A DNA stretch of 64,000 nt from Noviherbaspirillum sp. Root189 (GTDB taxonomy: Bacteria > Pseudomonadota > Gammaproteobacteria > Burkholderiales > Burkholderiaceae_D): assembly GCF_001428545.1 (NCBI RefSeq), contig NZ_LMHZ01000013.1:144518-208517 (forward strand), written 5' to 3'. A program made the position numbers and the translations under genes. Positions within the stretch are counted from its first letter, which is position 1. Each line of letters starts with the position of its first letter. The notes under the pieces were generated by a model, which saw only the letters and a program-made list of their open reading frames with translations, ran no database searches and had not been told where the DNA came from. This document shows, in pieces, positions 41,984 through 51,640 of this stretch.

Positions 41984-42439
41984 TCAAGTGGCGATTTGCG
42001 GCTTGACCTGCAACCAGAAGGTCACCGGTCCGTCATTGGTCAGCGAAACCTGCATGTGTGCGCCGAACTCGCCTGTCTCGACAATGGCGTGTGCGTTGCG
42101 GGCGCGCGACACGAAGTAATTGAATAGCCGACGCCCTTCGTCCGGTGACGCAGCTGGAGTAAACGAAGGGCGCGTGCCGGAGCGGGTATCGGCCGCGAGC
42201 GTGAACTGCGGTACCAGCAAGAGGCCTCCGCCGACATCGGCAACGCTGCGGTTCATTTTGCCGGCATCGTCGGCAAAGACGCGGTACGACAGCAGCTTGG
42301 CCAGCAACGCATCTGCTTCCTTCTCGGAATCGTTGCGTTCGGCGCAGACCAGCACCATCAGACCCGCACCAATCGCGCCGACCGTTGCACCGTCAACGAG
42401 CACGCGGGCTTCCAGCGCCCGCTGCAGCAAAGCAATCAT
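41984..42439 (-). CDS. dtd: D-aminoacyl-tRNA deacylase
   Basis: A 151-aa homodimeric deacylase that removes D-amino acids from tRNA. The family signatures [20 protein letters not shown] (the SQFTL-type motif) and the C-terminal NDGPVTFWL (Gly-cisPro-type GP) are present. It starts four bases after the tyrS stop, a sensible coupling because TyrRS can mischarge D-Tyr. Confidence 0.95.
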   Translation of the reverse strand: MIALLQRALEARVLVDGATVGAIGAGLMVLVCAERNDSEKEADALLAKLLSYRVFADDAGKMNRSVADVGGGLLLVPQFTLAADTRSGTRPSFTPAASPDEGRRLFNYFVSRARNAHAIVETGEFGAHMQVSLTNDGPVTFWLQVKPQIAT

Positions 42440-42443
42440 GCAC

Positions 42444-43700
42444 TCAAGACAGCGTGACGCGCGCAAACTTGCGCTTGCCGACCTGCAGCACGAAGGTGCC
42501 GGCGTCCACTTTCAAGCCCTTGTCGCTGACGGTGTCGCCATCAATGCGGACACCGCCCTGCTCGACCATGCGCAAGGCATCGGAAGTCGACGGGCAGAGG
42601 TTGGCTTGCTTGAGCAACTGGCCGATGCCGAGCGGTGCGCCAGACAGGCTGACCTCAGGAATATCATCCGGGATGCCCCCCTTGGCGCGGTTGTTGAAGT
42701 CGGCGAGCGCGTCTTCCGCCGCCTGCTTCGAGTGAAAGCGCGTGACAATTTCCTGTGCCAGCAGCACCTTGATATCGCGTGGATTGCGACCTTCTTCGAC
42801 TTCCTTCCTGAACTGCGCGATGTCGGCAATCGAGCGGAACGACAGCAGGTCGTAGTAACGCCACATCATCGTGTCGGAGATACTCATCAGCTTGGCGAAC
42901 ATGGTGTTGCCCGGCTCCGTAATGCCAACATAATTGCCCTTGGATTTGGACATCTTTTCGACGCCGTCCAGGCCTTCGAGCAGAGGCATGGTCAGAATGC
43001 ATTGTGGCTCCTGACCATAATCCTTTTGCAGTTCGCGGCCGACCAGCAGGTTGAACTTCTGGTCGGTGCCGCCGAGTTCCAGATCTGACTGCAAGGCAAC
43101 GGAGTCGTATCCCTGCATCAATGGATACAGCAGTTCATGCACAGAAATCGGGGTGCCGGCTTTGAAACGCTTTGTAAAATCTTCGCGTTCGAGAATGCGC
43201 GCTACAGTATATTTTGCGGAGAGCTGGATCATTCCGCGCGCACCGAGCGGGTCCGACCATTCGGAGTTGTAGCGGATTTCAGTCTTTGCCGCGTCGAGCA
43301 CCAGGCTTGCCTGTGCAAAGTATGTTTTGGCGTTTTCTTCAATTTGCTCGCGCGTCAACGGTGGACGAGTGATGTTCCGGCCCGAGGGATCACCGATCAT
43401 CGATGTGAAATCGCCGATCAGGAATATCACGTTATGGCCCAGATCTTGCAGCTGCCGCATCTTGTTTAGTACCACCGTATGCCCGAGGTGCAAATCGGGC
43501 GCAGTCGGATCCAGTCCGAGCTTGATTCGCAAAGGCTTGCCGGTCTTTTCTGAACGGGCAAGTTTTTGGGCAAATTCGGATTCGATCAACAATTCATCTA
43601 CGCCGCGCTTGGCGACTGCCATGGCTTCCAGAACGGAATCCGTCAAAGGCAGCGTCTGCGCTGGCGTATTGTTGTTTTGCAATTTCTGGGAAACGTCCAT
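42444..43700 (-). CDS. tyrS: Tyrosyl-tRNA synthetase
   Basis: A 418-aa class I synthetase with the HIGH-type LHLGHT and KMSKSKGN motifs and a C-terminal S4 RNA-binding domain ([19 protein letters not shown]). [10 protein letters not shown] shows the tyrosine-specific form. Operon with dtd. Confidence 0.96.
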   Translation of the reverse strand: MDVSQKLQNNNTPAQTLPLTDSVLEAMAVAKRGVDELLIESEFAQKLARSEKTGKPLRIKLGLDPTAPDLHLGHTVVLNKMRQLQDLGHNVIFLIGDFTSMIGDPSGRNITRPPLTREQIEENAKTYFAQASLVLDAAKTEIRYNSEWSDPLGARGMIQLSAKYTVARILEREDFTKRFKAGTPISVHELLYPLMQGYDSVALQSDLELGGTDQKFNLLVGRELQKDYGQEPQCILTMPLLEGLDGVEKMSKSKGNYVGITEPGNTMFAKLMSISDTMMWRYYDLLSFRSIADIAQFRKEVEEGRNPRDIKVLLAQEIVTRFHSKQAAEDALADFNNRAKGGIPDDIPEVSLSGAPLGIGQLLKQANLCPSTSDALRMVEQGGVRIDGDTVSDKGLKVDAGTFVLQVGKRKFARVTLS

Positions 43701-43749
43701 GTCCTGAGAAAAAATAAGGTTTGAGTATGAAAAGGCAATACCATGACTT

Positions 43750-43758
43750 TGGTATAAT
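43750..43758 (+). promoter_or_regulatory. Extended -10 promoter for the M23 peptidase gene
   Basis: TGG-TATAAT is a perfect extended -10. No strong -35 lies 17 bp upstream. It points away from tyrS and towards the peptidase gene, leaving a leader of about 200 nt in which I see no clear structure. Confidence 0.5.
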
Positions 43759-43963
43759 CGCCGCTACTTTTCAGCCATGCAATGTTATTTAAGCAGTGGC
43801 AGAAACAGCGGAGCCTGTAGCGCAATGCCGACATGATCCATGAGGGTCCCTGATCAGGACAGACGATGCCACCATCGTAGTATGAGTGGCACCGATCATC
43901 CCGGCTGGATTGCGATTCCGACGCACAAGCTCCTTGGCTAAACAGTAAATTCTAACTTATTGC

Positions 43964-45349
43964 ATGCTCTCTACAGACAAAATCATGAGCCTGGGCTCGA
44001 GCAGCAAGCTACTTTTTGGGGCGTCGCGCAAAACGCGCATCGTGTCGTTGTCGGCAATCTTCCTCGCCGCCTGTGCATTTGGCGCAGCAGGCGTTGCTCC
44101 GATGGCACCAGACGCGGCCAACCTGCCGGTACGGTCGATTACCGAAGAACTCGCGGTTCCTTCGCTGGCCGAACAGATCGCTCAGTTGCAGGCCGCCGAT
44201 CACGTTTATCTACGCGAAGAAAAAGTCCGCCCCGGAGACACGCTGGCCAGCCTGTTGTCCCGTCTTGGCGTGCAGGATGACGCCGCCGCCAGCTTTATCA
44301 AATCCGACAAGCTTGCCTATAGTGTCCTTCAACTCAAAGCCGGCCGTCGTGTGCAAGCGCAAACTAACAAGGATGGCCAACTGCAGCGCTTGAGGGCAAC
44401 GCTGTCAGACAACAACGGTCAGCCGGTCAAGAATGTCGTCATTTCTCGCAGCAGCGACGGCTTCACTGCGACCGAATCTTCGGCCACGCTGGAACGTCGC
44501 GTGGAAATGCACTCCGGCGAGATTCGCTCCTCGCTCTTCGCCGCCACCGATGCTGCGCAGATTCCCGACTACATCGCTAGCCAGATCGTCGACATGTTTG
44601 CGACGAATATCGATTTTGCATCAGATCTGCGCAAAGGCGATCGCTTCAATGTCGTGTTTGAAACCTTCTGGCAGGACGGCGAGTTTGTCCGTGCGGGCCG
44701 GGTACTGGCCGGCGAGTTCATCAACGGTAATAACAAGTATCAGTCGGTATGGTTCGATGAGCCCGGCAGCAAGCAAGGCGGCAGCTATTATTCCTTTGAC
44801 GGCAAATCGCTGAAAAAAGCCTTCCTGAAATCGCCACTCGAGTTTTCACGCATATCGTCCGGCTTCTCGCTGCGCCAGCATCCGATTTCCGGCCAATGGA
44901 AACGGCATGAAGGCGTTGATTTCGCCGCGCCGACCGGTACCGCGATCCGGGCGTCCGGTGACGGCACGGTGGAATTCGCCGGCGTACAGAATGGTTATGG
45001 CAATGTGGTCGTGCTCAAGCACTGGAACAACTATTCGACAGCGTATGCCCATATGAGCCGTTTTGCACCCGGACTCAAGAATGGCATGAAGGTCAGCCAG
45101 GGCGAAGTGATCGGCTATGTTGGTTCCACGGGCTGGTCAACCGGACCGCACCTGCATTACGAATTTCGCGTCAACAACCAGCCACGCGATCCGATGTCGG
45201 TCGATGTGCCGAATGCGCAACCTCTGGCCGGCGCGGAACTGCAGCGTTTCAAGACTGTAGCCAGCGAGATGTCGCATCGTTTTGCCCTGCTGAAGCCATC
45301 GGATAACACCGACGGCAAGGATGGCGGTGTCAAACTGGCAGCAAAATAA
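43964..45349 (+). CDS. M23-family murein endopeptidase (MepM/NlpD-like)
   Basis: A 461-aa envelope protein. An N-terminal membrane anchor lies at about 26-46, followed by an OapA/LysM-like region (KVRPGDTLASLLSRLG). The C-terminal peptidase domain has the zinc ligands His315 and Asp319 (HEGVD) and HLH at 396-398. Such proteins cut peptidoglycan crosslinks for cell growth. Its terminator runs into the start of anmK, which recycles peptidoglycan sugars, a functional link. Confidence 0.92.
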   Translation: MLSTDKIMSLGSSSKLLFGASRKTRIVSLSAIFLAACAFGAAGVAPMAPDAANLPVRSITEELAVPSLAEQIAQLQAADHVYLREEKVRPGDTLASLLSRLGVQDDAAASFIKSDKLAYSVLQLKAGRRVQAQTNKDGQLQRLRATLSDNNGQPVKNVVISRSSDGFTATESSATLERRVEMHSGEIRSSLFAATDAAQIPDYIASQIVDMFATNIDFASDLRKGDRFNVVFETFWQDGEFVRAGRVLAGEFINGNNKYQSVWFDEPGSKQGGSYYSFDGKSLKKAFLKSPLEFSRISSGFSLRQHPISGQWKRHEGVDFAAPTGTAIRASGDGTVEFAGVQNGYGNVVVLKHWNNYSTAYAHMSRFAPGLKNGMKVSQGEVIGYVGSTGWSTGPHLHYEFRVNNQPRDPMSVDVPNAQPLAGAELQRFKTVASEMSHRFALLKPSDNTDGKDGGVKLAAK

Positions 45350-45369
45350 TCCAGCCCCACCAGAGCAAC

Positions 45370-45418
45370 AAACCGTTCCCCGGCCTGTAGAATCAGCAGG
45401 CTCGTGAACGGTTTTTTT
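45370..45418 (+). terminator. Rho-independent terminator ending at the anmK start codon
   Basis: Stem AAACCGTTC (45370-45378) with GAACGGTTT (45406-45414), and an inner GCCTG/CAGGC pair, followed by a run of seven T's (45412-45418). The anmK ATG is the very next base. It should end the peptidase transcript and would also fold over anmK's translation start in a read-through RNA. Confidence 0.75.
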
Positions 45419-46558
45419 ATGCCACATTCCCAATCCCAGCTTTTCATCGGACTCATGTCCGGCACCAGCCTCGATGGCGTTGATGGCGTGCTCGCGCGCT
45501 TTTCCTTCGCCGAGGACCAAACCTGCGCCGATATCGCCACGGTGGCGACCGCCTACCTGCCTTTTTCGGATGCGCTGCGCGAAGAACTGATGCATCTGCA
45601 GGCGCCATCGGATAACGAACTTCATCGGGAAGCGCTCGCTGCCAATCAACTGGCAAGCATTTATGCGGATTGCGTGGCACAACTACTAACCGAGGCGGAG
45701 TTGACGCCTGCGCAGGTCAAGGCGGTCGGCGTGCATGGGCAGACCATACGGCACCGTCCGGAATCAGGCTATACCCGGCAGACCAATAACCCCGCTCTAC
45801 TGGCCGAACTCTGCCGGATCGATGTGATTGCCGATTTTCGCAGCCGTGATATCGCAGCCGGTGGACAAGGAGCTCCCCTGGTTCCAGCTTTTCATCAGGC
45901 GGTCTTCGGAAGCCCCGACGAAGTCCGTGTGGTGGCCAATATTGGCGGCATCGGCAACATCAGCGTACTCGATCACAGTGGGCATATTCTTGGATTCGAT
46001 ACCGGTCCCGGCAATGTGCTGATGGATGCCTGGATTGCCGAACACCAGAGTAAGGCCTATGACGCCAACGGCTTGTGGGCGTCCGGTGGAACGGTGATAC
46101 CGGATCTGCTGACCGAGCTGCTGAAGGAGCCCTTTCTTTCTCTCCCACCGCCCAAGAGTACCGGCCGCGACCTGTTCCATCGCACTTGGCTGGCGCACAA
46201 GCTGGCGGGTTTCGCGACGCTGTTACCGCAAGACGTCCAGGCTACGCTGGCAGCCTTTACCGCTGCGACGCTGGCCGACGCCATCGCCGCACATGCAAAT
46301 GGAGCATCTGCGGTCTACGTCTGCGGCGGCGGTGCTTACAATGCGCATCTGATGCAGGTGCTGCAGGCTGCCCTTGGAGAACGCGAGCTTCGTGCATTCG
46401 TGCATTCGACCGACGTACTGGGCATTTCACCTAATCATGTGGAAGCCCTGGCATTCGCCTGGCTGGCTTATCGCCATGTGCACCGCGAAGCAGGCAACCT
46501 TGCAACGGTCACGGGTGCACGTGGTCCACGCATTTTGGGCGCTTTATATCCAGCCTAG
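45419..46558 (+). CDS. anmK: Anhydro-N-acetylmuramic acid kinase
   Basis: A 379-aa kinase that opens and phosphorylates 1,6-anhydroMurNAc during cell-wall recycling. The N-terminal GLMSGTSLDGVD and the ATP-site segment VCGGGAYN are intact. The start is unclear: the ATG at 45419 follows the terminator T-tract with no ribosome binding site, while a GTG at 45404 lies inside the hairpin after AGCAGG. Family length fits the ATG better. Confidence 0.92.
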   Translation: MPHSQSQLFIGLMSGTSLDGVDGVLARFSFAEDQTCADIATVATAYLPFSDALREELMHLQAPSDNELHREALAANQLASIYADCVAQLLTEAELTPAQVKAVGVHGQTIRHRPESGYTRQTNNPALLAELCRIDVIADFRSRDIAAGGQGAPLVPAFHQAVFGSPDEVRVVANIGGIGNISVLDHSGHILGFDTGPGNVLMDAWIAEHQSKAYDANGLWASGGTVIPDLLTELLKEPFLSLPPPKSTGRDLFHRTWLAHKLAGFATLLPQDVQATLAAFTAATLADAIAAHANGASAVYVCGGGAYNAHLMQVLQAALGERELRAFVHSTDVLGISPNHVEALAFAWLAYRHVHREAGNLATVTGARGPRILGALYPA

Positions 46559-46756
46559 AGGGTTTCGACTTGATGGGCGGCAAAGCGAATTGATGAGACA
46601 ACAAGGCAAGGCGTGAGAGGTGCCGGAAAACCAGTGGCACAATCGATATCAAAATTAACATCGAGCCACGCCACCTTGCATGTCACCGTGACCAGTGAGA
46701 AGCAAAACCACCTCAATAGGGAATCCGCTTCAGGCTACAGCTACAGGCACGGACAA

Positions 46757-46790
46757 CAAAAAAGCGCAGGACTCCCTGCGCTTTTTGTTG
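46757..46790. terminator. Bidirectional terminator between anmK and erpA
   Basis: Stem AAAAAGCGCAGG / CCTGCGCTTTTT with a four-base loop in the roughly 290-bp convergent gap. A and T runs on both sides let it serve anmK and erpA. The rest of 46559-46846 shows no gene that I trust. Confidence 0.85.
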
Positions 46791-46846
46791 AATCCAACAC
46801 CGTCCGTGTCGGATTTTTTTTAATAACCTGACATCTGAGAAACAGC

Positions 46847-47221
46847 TTATGCAGAGAACGACGATCCGCAACCGCAGGTCGTTGTCGCATTCGGATTCTT
46901 GATTACAAACTGTGCACCTTCGAGGTCATCCTTGTAATCGATTTCCGCTCCGACCAGATACTGATAGCTCATTGAGTCAATCAGCAGCTGAACACCATTC
47001 TTGGTCATCGTGGTGTCGTCTTCGTTGACGATTTCGTCAAACGTAAAACCATACTGGAAACCCGAGCAGCCGCCCCCCTGGACGAACACACGAAGTTTCA
47101 GGTCAGGGTTACCTTCTTCCTCGATCAATTGAGCAACTTTCGCTGCGGCACTATCAGTGAAGACAATCGGCGCCGGCATTTCTGCCACGGCGTTCTCGGT
47201 CATTTCGGCTACTGCATTCAT
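46847..47221 (-). CDS. erpA: Iron-sulfur cluster insertion protein ErpA
   Basis: A 124-aa A-type Fe-S carrier. The three cluster cysteines are Cys52 (GGGCSG) and Cys116/Cys118 (TTCGCG). The N-terminus carries a longer tail than E. coli ErpA, with a repeated NAVAEM ([15 protein letters not shown]). It delivers clusters to enzymes such as IspG/IspH of the MEP pathway. Confidence 0.95.
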   Translation of the reverse strand: MNAVAEMTENAVAEMPAPIVFTDSAAAKVAQLIEEEGNPDLKLRVFVQGGGCSGFQYGFTFDEIVNEDDTTMTKNGVQLLIDSMSYQYLVGAEIDYKDDLEGAQFVIKNPNATTTCGCGSSFSA

Positions 47222-47277
47222 GTGGTGGCTCCTGGCAAAGCAAAGGACAATGCTTGATTATAGACGCTTGAGGAAAT

Positions 47278-47667
47278 TCACGTATTTGACAGTGCCAGCT
47301 TGAGTACCGGTTCCCCAACCTGATCATGGGCCAGTTTTCCAGACACCAGCGCACCACCATGCATTTCCAGCGCTTTGTAATACACATCTCCAGTTATGCG
47401 GGCGCGGGGCTGTAATTCAAGCAGTTCCGAGGAATGAACCGGCCCGACGATTTCGCCGTTGACCACCAGATGCGCCACGCGCACTTCGCCTTCCACCTTG
47501 GCATGCTCGGAAATGACCAGCATGCTGGGCTCGTCACCATCGGCGATCACATTGCCCTTGACGTGACCGTCAATGCGCAAACCGCCCTGAAAGTGCACGT
47601 CACCCTGAATGTTGGTCGAAATTCCAATCAGACTGTCAATCGTGCCTTTTGTCTTGCGGCCTAACAT
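47278..47667 (-). CDS. Bactofilin-family protein
   Basis: A 129-aa protein whose centre is a regular beta-helix pattern (IQGDVHFQGGLRIDGHVKGNV and similar turns) with short disordered ends, as in bactofilins. These polymerise without nucleotides and scaffold envelope or cell-shape functions. Part of the argC-to-erpA run, about 12 bp after the coiled-coil membrane protein gene. Confidence 0.9.
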   Translation of the reverse strand: MLGRKTKGTIDSLIGISTNIQGDVHFQGGLRIDGHVKGNVIADGDEPSMLVISEHAKVEGEVRVAHLVVNGEIVGPVHSSELLELQPRARITGDVYYKALEMHGGALVSGKLAHDQVGEPVLKLALSNT

Positions 47668-47679
47668 GTTGGCTCTCCT

Positions 47680-48432
47680 TTACAAACTTGCTGATAGCTG
47701 TGCCCGTACCTGACCTTTTTCCAGCACACGCGCCTGGAGCTGCTTGGTGCTTGCGCCTTCGGGCAGGGTGAGAACACCTTCAACGCGCTGGTAATACCTG
47801 AAGCTGAGCTTGAATTTTTCCTGCTCTGCCACGTTGGCGTCGGGGAAAGTCATCATAACATTCTTGCCCGACTGCAGCGTTGGAACCATTAGCTGCAGAT
47901 TTCCGGTAAACAACTGCTCACCCTTGCCTCCTTGCATGACCAGCAAACGATAACGCAGTTGGTTCGGCGCGATTTGATCAATCTTCAACCGGCGAATGGT
48001 AATTCCCTGCGGTCCGGTCGCATTCGGCAACAAACTATCAAAAAATGCGAGGTCTTCCTTCAGCCTGACATTCTCCGCTTCGAGCATCTTAATCTGTGCA
48101 ACGAGCTGCTTTTGTGCTGAACGCTCAATATTGAGCTGACTTTCGGCGGCATTGGCAGCTGCAGAAAGCTCGTTTCGCTCCGTAGTAAGCGCTTCCACCT
48201 GGCTTTTATATTTGGCAACCTGAGCGCGCGCATTGTCAGGATCAATGCCTGGCAGACCGCGACCGGTTTCGTAAGTCCACATGGCTACAGCACCGAGCAT
48301 ACCGATCGCCAGCACAAGAAGCGCCCGGACTGGCCATGGTAATTCCGCGCGGATCGTCAACTTCGGCGTCGATAAGGCACGGCGACGTGACATCCTGTGC
48401 TTCATCGGGCCGAAAGAAGTAGTTTGGGTCAT
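47680..48432 (-). CDS. Coiled-coil membrane protein (DUF6776-like)
   Basis: A 250-aa protein with a positively charged N-terminus, one membrane helix at about 35-52, a coiled coil at about 70-125 (KSQVEALTTERNELS onwards), and a C-terminal beta-rich periplasmic domain. I believe this is the DUF6776 family, from memory only. It lies between argC and the bactofilin gene, and such proteins recur beside bactofilins, so a joint envelope role is possible but inferred. Confidence 0.7.
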   Translation of the reverse strand: MTQTTSFGPMKHRMSRRRALSTPKLTIRAELPWPVRALLVLAIGMLGAVAMWTYETGRGLPGIDPDNARAQVAKYKSQVEALTTERNELSAAANAAESQLNIERSAQKQLVAQIKMLEAENVRLKEDLAFFDSLLPNATGPQGITIRRLKIDQIAPNQLRYRLLVMQGGKGEQLFTGNLQLMVPTLQSGKNVMMTFPDANVAEQEKFKLSFRYYQRVEGVLTLPEGASTKQLQARVLEKGQVRAQLSASL

Positions 48433-48449
48433 GAAACTTAAATGTTTTC

Positions 48450-49493
48450 TTACGGCAATACTGGAATGTGCATCAATCCTGTAGATTCTTCAAGACCAAA
48501 CATAATATTCATACACTGTACCCCTTGACCGGCGGCACCCTTCACAAGGTTGTCCTCAACGACAAGGATGACCAGCAAATCGCCGCCGTCCGGCCGGTGG
48601 ACCGCTATACGAAGCTTATTGGACGCGCGTACCGAGCGGGTTTCCGGATGACTGCCCGGCGGCATGACGTCGACAAATGTTTCACCCTTGAAGTGGTTTT
48701 CATACAACGCCTGGAAGTCAATATTGCGCGCCTCCGGAAGGATATGTGCGTATAGCGTCGAATGAATGCCTCGGATCATTGGTACAAGATGCGGCACGAA
48801 CGTGAGGCCGACTTTGCGTCCGGCAATCGCCTGCAAGCCCTGCGTGGTTTCCGGAAGGTGGCGATGCCCCTTGACGCCATATGCCTTGAAGTTATCCGAC
48901 GCTTCAGCAAGCAATGTATGGACCTCGGCTTTGCGTCCAGCCCCCGATACCCCAGATTTGCAGTCGGCGATCAGCATGGCTTCGTTAACCAGCGGTTTTC
49001 CCTGCGCCAGCAACGGTGCATAGCCAAGCTGCATCGACGTCGGATAGCAACCCGGCAAACCAATGATACGAGCGCTTCGGATTGCGTCTCGATTCACTTC
49101 CGGCAAGCCATAGATAGCCTCTTCCAGAATGTCAGGACAGGAATGCGGCATGCCGTACCACTTTTCAAATACGGTAGTGTCCTTGATGCGGAAGTCTGCA
49201 GCGAGGTCGATGACCTTCACGCCGGCTGCAAGCAGTTCGCGCGCTTGTGCCATCGCGACGCCGTGCGGCGTAGCAAAAAAAACGACATCGCATTCGGTCA
49301 GATTCGCCTTGTCCGGCGAAGTAAACGCGAGGGACACGACACCTCGGAGCGACGGGTACATGTCGGCGACCGGCATCCCGTCTTCCTTGCGCGAGGTAAT
49401 CGCAGTGAGCTGCACCTGAGGATGTGCTGCCAGAAGACGCAGCAGCTCCACGCCCGTATAACCTGTGCCGCCGACGATACCGACCTTGATCAT
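48450..49493 (-). CDS. argC: N-acetyl-gamma-glutamyl-phosphate reductase
   Basis: A 347-aa NADPH enzyme for the third step of arginine synthesis. [14 protein letters not shown] (Rossmann), the active-site Cys in [13 protein letters not shown] and the GHRHLPE histidine are intact. Starts a co-directional run argC, coiled-coil protein, bactofilin, erpA. Confidence 0.96.
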   Translation of the reverse strand: MIKVGIVGGTGYTGVELLRLLAAHPQVQLTAITSRKEDGMPVADMYPSLRGVVSLAFTSPDKANLTECDVVFFATPHGVAMAQARELLAAGVKVIDLAADFRIKDTTVFEKWYGMPHSCPDILEEAIYGLPEVNRDAIRSARIIGLPGCYPTSMQLGYAPLLAQGKPLVNEAMLIADCKSGVSGAGRKAEVHTLLAEASDNFKAYGVKGHRHLPETTQGLQAIAGRKVGLTFVPHLVPMIRGIHSTLYAHILPEARNIDFQALYENHFKGETFVDVMPPGSHPETRSVRASNKLRIAVHRPDGGDLLVILVVEDNLVKGAAGQGVQCMNIMFGLEESTGLMHIPVLP

Positions 49494-49614
49494 GTTCTTT
49501 CCTTGCTGAGGAGGTTGAATAATTTAGAAATTTTAACAGTGCGCGACCGTATGCATTGACCCGCGTAGGCATAGATACGCGAGCTAAGCAGCTCTACGAA
49601 CCAGCCGCCAAAAA

Positions 49615-49648
49615 CAAAAAGCCGCCAGGCGCAAACCTGGCGGCTTTT
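49615..49648 (-). terminator. Rho-independent terminator after rplM-rpsI
   Basis: On the minus strand, GCCGCCAGG / CCTGGCGGC with a six-base loop and a TTTTTG tail, about 20 bp after the rpsI stop. It separates the ribosomal operon from argC. Confidence 0.92.
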
Positions 49649-49668
49649 CGGTGCTCTGAAAACGCAGA

Positions 49669-50061
49669 TTAGCGCTTGGAGAACTGTTTTGCGCGGCGTG
49701 CTTTACGCAGACCGACTTTCTTACGCTCAACTTCACGTGCATCACGAGTGACGAAACCTGCCTTAGACAATTCGCCCTTCAAGCCTGCATCGTAGTCGAT
49801 CAGCGCACGGGTGATACCGTGGCGAACCGCACCAGCCTGGCCGGACTCGCCGCCGCCATGGACGTTGACCATGATGTCGAAACGCTCGACATTGCCGGTC
49901 AGTTCCAGCGGTTGACGAATGACCATCAGACCAGTTTCACGCGAAAAGTATTCCGCAGCCGGCTTGCCGTTGACAACGATATTGCCGCTGCCGGATTTGA
50001 TGAAAACACGAGCCACTGCACTCTTGCGACGGCCGGTTCCGTAGTTGTAGTTACCGATCAT
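49669..50061 (-). CDS. rpsI: 30S ribosomal protein S9
   Basis: A 130-aa uS9 with [13 protein letters not shown] at the start, [16 protein letters not shown] in the middle and the basic tail ending [11 protein letters not shown] that reaches the tRNA site. Follows rplM by nine bases. Confidence 0.98.
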   Translation of the reverse strand: MIGNYNYGTGRRKSAVARVFIKSGSGNIVVNGKPAAEYFSRETGLMVIRQPLELTGNVERFDIMVNVHGGGESGQAGAVRHGITRALIDYDAGLKGELSKAGFVTRDAREVERKKVGLRKARRAKQFSKR

Positions 50062-50070
50062 GTCCGTTCC

Positions 50071-50499
50071 TTAGATTTCGAGTGCTTTGGGTTGCTGAGC
50101 AGCGTGCGGATGTGTGCCGTCGGCATACACTTTCAGCTTCTTGATCATGGCGTAGCCAAGCGGACCCTTGGGCAACATGCCCTTGACGGCCTTTTCCAGC
50201 GCACGGCCCGGAAAACGCTGTTGCATTTTCAGGAAGTTGGTTTCGTAGATACCGCCCGGATAGGTCGAGTGGCGGTAGTAAGTCTTGTCCAGCGCCTTGT
50301 TGCCGGTCACACGCAGTTTGCCTGCGTTGATGACGACGATGAAATCGCCCGTGTCGACGTGGGGAGTGAACTCAGGTTTGTGCTTGCCGCGCAGTCGGAG
50401 TGCCACTTCGCTGGCAACACGTCCGAGGACTTTGTCCGTTGCGTCAATCACGAACCAGTCACGCTGTACCTCATGGGCTTTAGCGGAAAAGGTCTTCAT
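50071..50499 (-). CDS. rplM: 50S ribosomal protein L13
   Basis: A 142-aa uL13 with [20 protein letters not shown] and the [13 protein letters not shown] signature. First gene of rplM-rpsI. AGGAC precedes the ATG. Confidence 0.98.
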   Translation of the reverse strand: MKTFSAKAHEVQRDWFVIDATDKVLGRVASEVALRLRGKHKPEFTPHVDTGDFIVVINAGKLRVTGNKALDKTYYRHSTYPGGIYETNFLKMQQRFPGRALEKAVKGMLPKGPLGYAMIKKLKVYADGTHPHAAQQPKALEI

Positions 50500-50603
50500 G
50501 ATGATGTCCTAAATAAATTAACTCGCTCAAATTGGCGGTTCCGCCCTTTGTAACCGGCGGACTCTTCCTTGTTGTCTTTTCCTGAGCGAACGGAAAGCCT
50601 GAA

Positions 50604-50633
50604 AGTATAGCCTTTTCAAAGACTTGCCGTCAA
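50604..50633 (-). promoter_or_regulatory. Sigma-70 promoter of rplM-rpsI
   Basis: On the minus strand, -35 TTGACG (50633-50628), an 18-bp spacer and -10 TATACT (50609-50604). Transcription would start near 50597, giving a leader of about 98 nt before rplM. Confidence 0.7.
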
Positions 50634-50748
50634 ACCTTATCGGCTCAGGATGCAGACTCTCTTGAAAATGAGTGGTATGGCATGCCGCCCTGATCATTAA
50701 TTTGATGCTTCGACATCATCAGCGGACATCAAATTAATAGTAATGGTC

Positions 50749-50851
50749 GAAAAAAAGCCCGAAACAATGTTTCGGGCTTAAATCCACACCAAAGGAGGAG
50801 GGTGGAGGAGACAATCGATGGGTTGAAGTCAGACAAACCTTAACAACCAGC
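50749..50851 (-). ncRNA. Candidate small RNA with anti-Shine-Dalgarno segment
   Basis: A complete transcription unit without a protein. A promoter (50858-50886) is followed by about 100 nt that end in a perfect terminator: AAGCCCGAAA / TTTCGGGCTT around a CATTG loop, then a T-run. The predicted RNA carries CTCCTCCACCCTCCTCC (50810-50794), two potential pairings to GGAGG ribosome binding sites. It lies in the 640-bp gap upstream of rplM and has its own terminator, so it is not obviously the rplM leader. The 77-aa frame overlapping it does not look coding. Confidence 0.65.
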
Positions 50852-50857
50852 AAGGAA

Positions 50858-50886
50858 AGTATAGTCCGTCTTATTGTGCAACGCAA
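50858..50886 (-). promoter_or_regulatory. Sigma-70 promoter of the candidate small RNA
   Basis: On the minus strand, -35 TTGCGT (50886-50881), spacer exactly 17 bp, -10 TATACT (50863-50858). Predicted start near 50851. Confidence 0.7.
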
Positions 50887-51140
50887 GAAAAAGACCTTCG
50901 GGCGACGTGAATTTTTAGCTGATTTTTGCAAAAAATCATTTTTTTTCAAAAGCTTATGATGTTTCACAATATGAATATATCCTCCGCCATATGAAGCGTC
51001 GTGTCAAAACAGTGCCCAAAATGGTAATTTTTATCTGCCATTTCGTGTTTTTCATCCAGCTACGACTCCTTACCCGATCCGCCGAACCGTGTTGCGAAAG
51101 CAGTTACAATAATCGCTTCCTTTTTGAAAAGAGATAGCAA

Positions 51141-51584
51141 ATGGAATGCACGGTACGGTGGACCGGACTCTCTGGAATGACGTTTTTAGCGGAGACGGGT
51201 TCCGGTCATGTAGTCGCAATGGATGGAGCGCCTGAAGGTGGCGGGCGCAATCTTGCTCCCCGCCCCATGGAAGTGGTACTCGCCGGCACCGGCGGCTGTA
51301 CGGCTTACGATGTGGTGTTGATCCTGCGCAAGAGCCAGCAAGACATTCGCGGTTGCGATGTCACCCTTAAGTCTGAACGGGCGGAAAAAGATCCGAAAGT
51401 TTTCACCAAAATCCACTTTCACTTTACCGTACGCGGCCGCAACCTGAAACCGAATATGGTCGAGCGCGCCATCAAGCTTTCACACGAAAAGTATTGCTCG
51501 GCCTCGATCATGCTGGAAAAGACGGCCGAAATAACGCACTCGTTCGAAATCGTAGAAGACTTGGCGGACGCGCCGGCAGAGTAA
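51141..51584 (+). CDS. OsmC/Ohr-family protein (YhfA-like)
   Basis: A 147-aa OsmC-fold protein with the two reactive cysteines, in GTGGCTAYDV and EKYCSAS. The N-terminal part (TGSGHVVAMDGAPEGGG) is like the short YhfA branch rather than Ohr. These proteins often reduce organic hydroperoxides; the activity of this branch is not established. It stands alone between the sRNA region and coq7. Confidence 0.88.
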   Translation: MECTVRWTGLSGMTFLAETGSGHVVAMDGAPEGGGRNLAPRPMEVVLAGTGGCTAYDVVLILRKSQQDIRGCDVTLKSERAEKDPKVFTKIHFHFTVRGRNLKPNMVERAIKLSHEKYCSASIMLEKTAEITHSFEIVEDLADAPAE

Positions 51585-51640
51585 AGGCGCAGCCCATCCC
51601 CGTTGACGCCTTGGCTTAATGAGCGCCCTTCCCGCCTTTT

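Noticed and set aside
46613..46831. 72-aa frame between anmK and erpA
   Set aside because: It runs across a bidirectional terminator and has no recognisable domain.
50734..50967. 77-aa frame over the candidate small RNA
   Set aside because: No family likeness, and the frame starts upstream of the predicted promoter and reads through both promoter and terminator.
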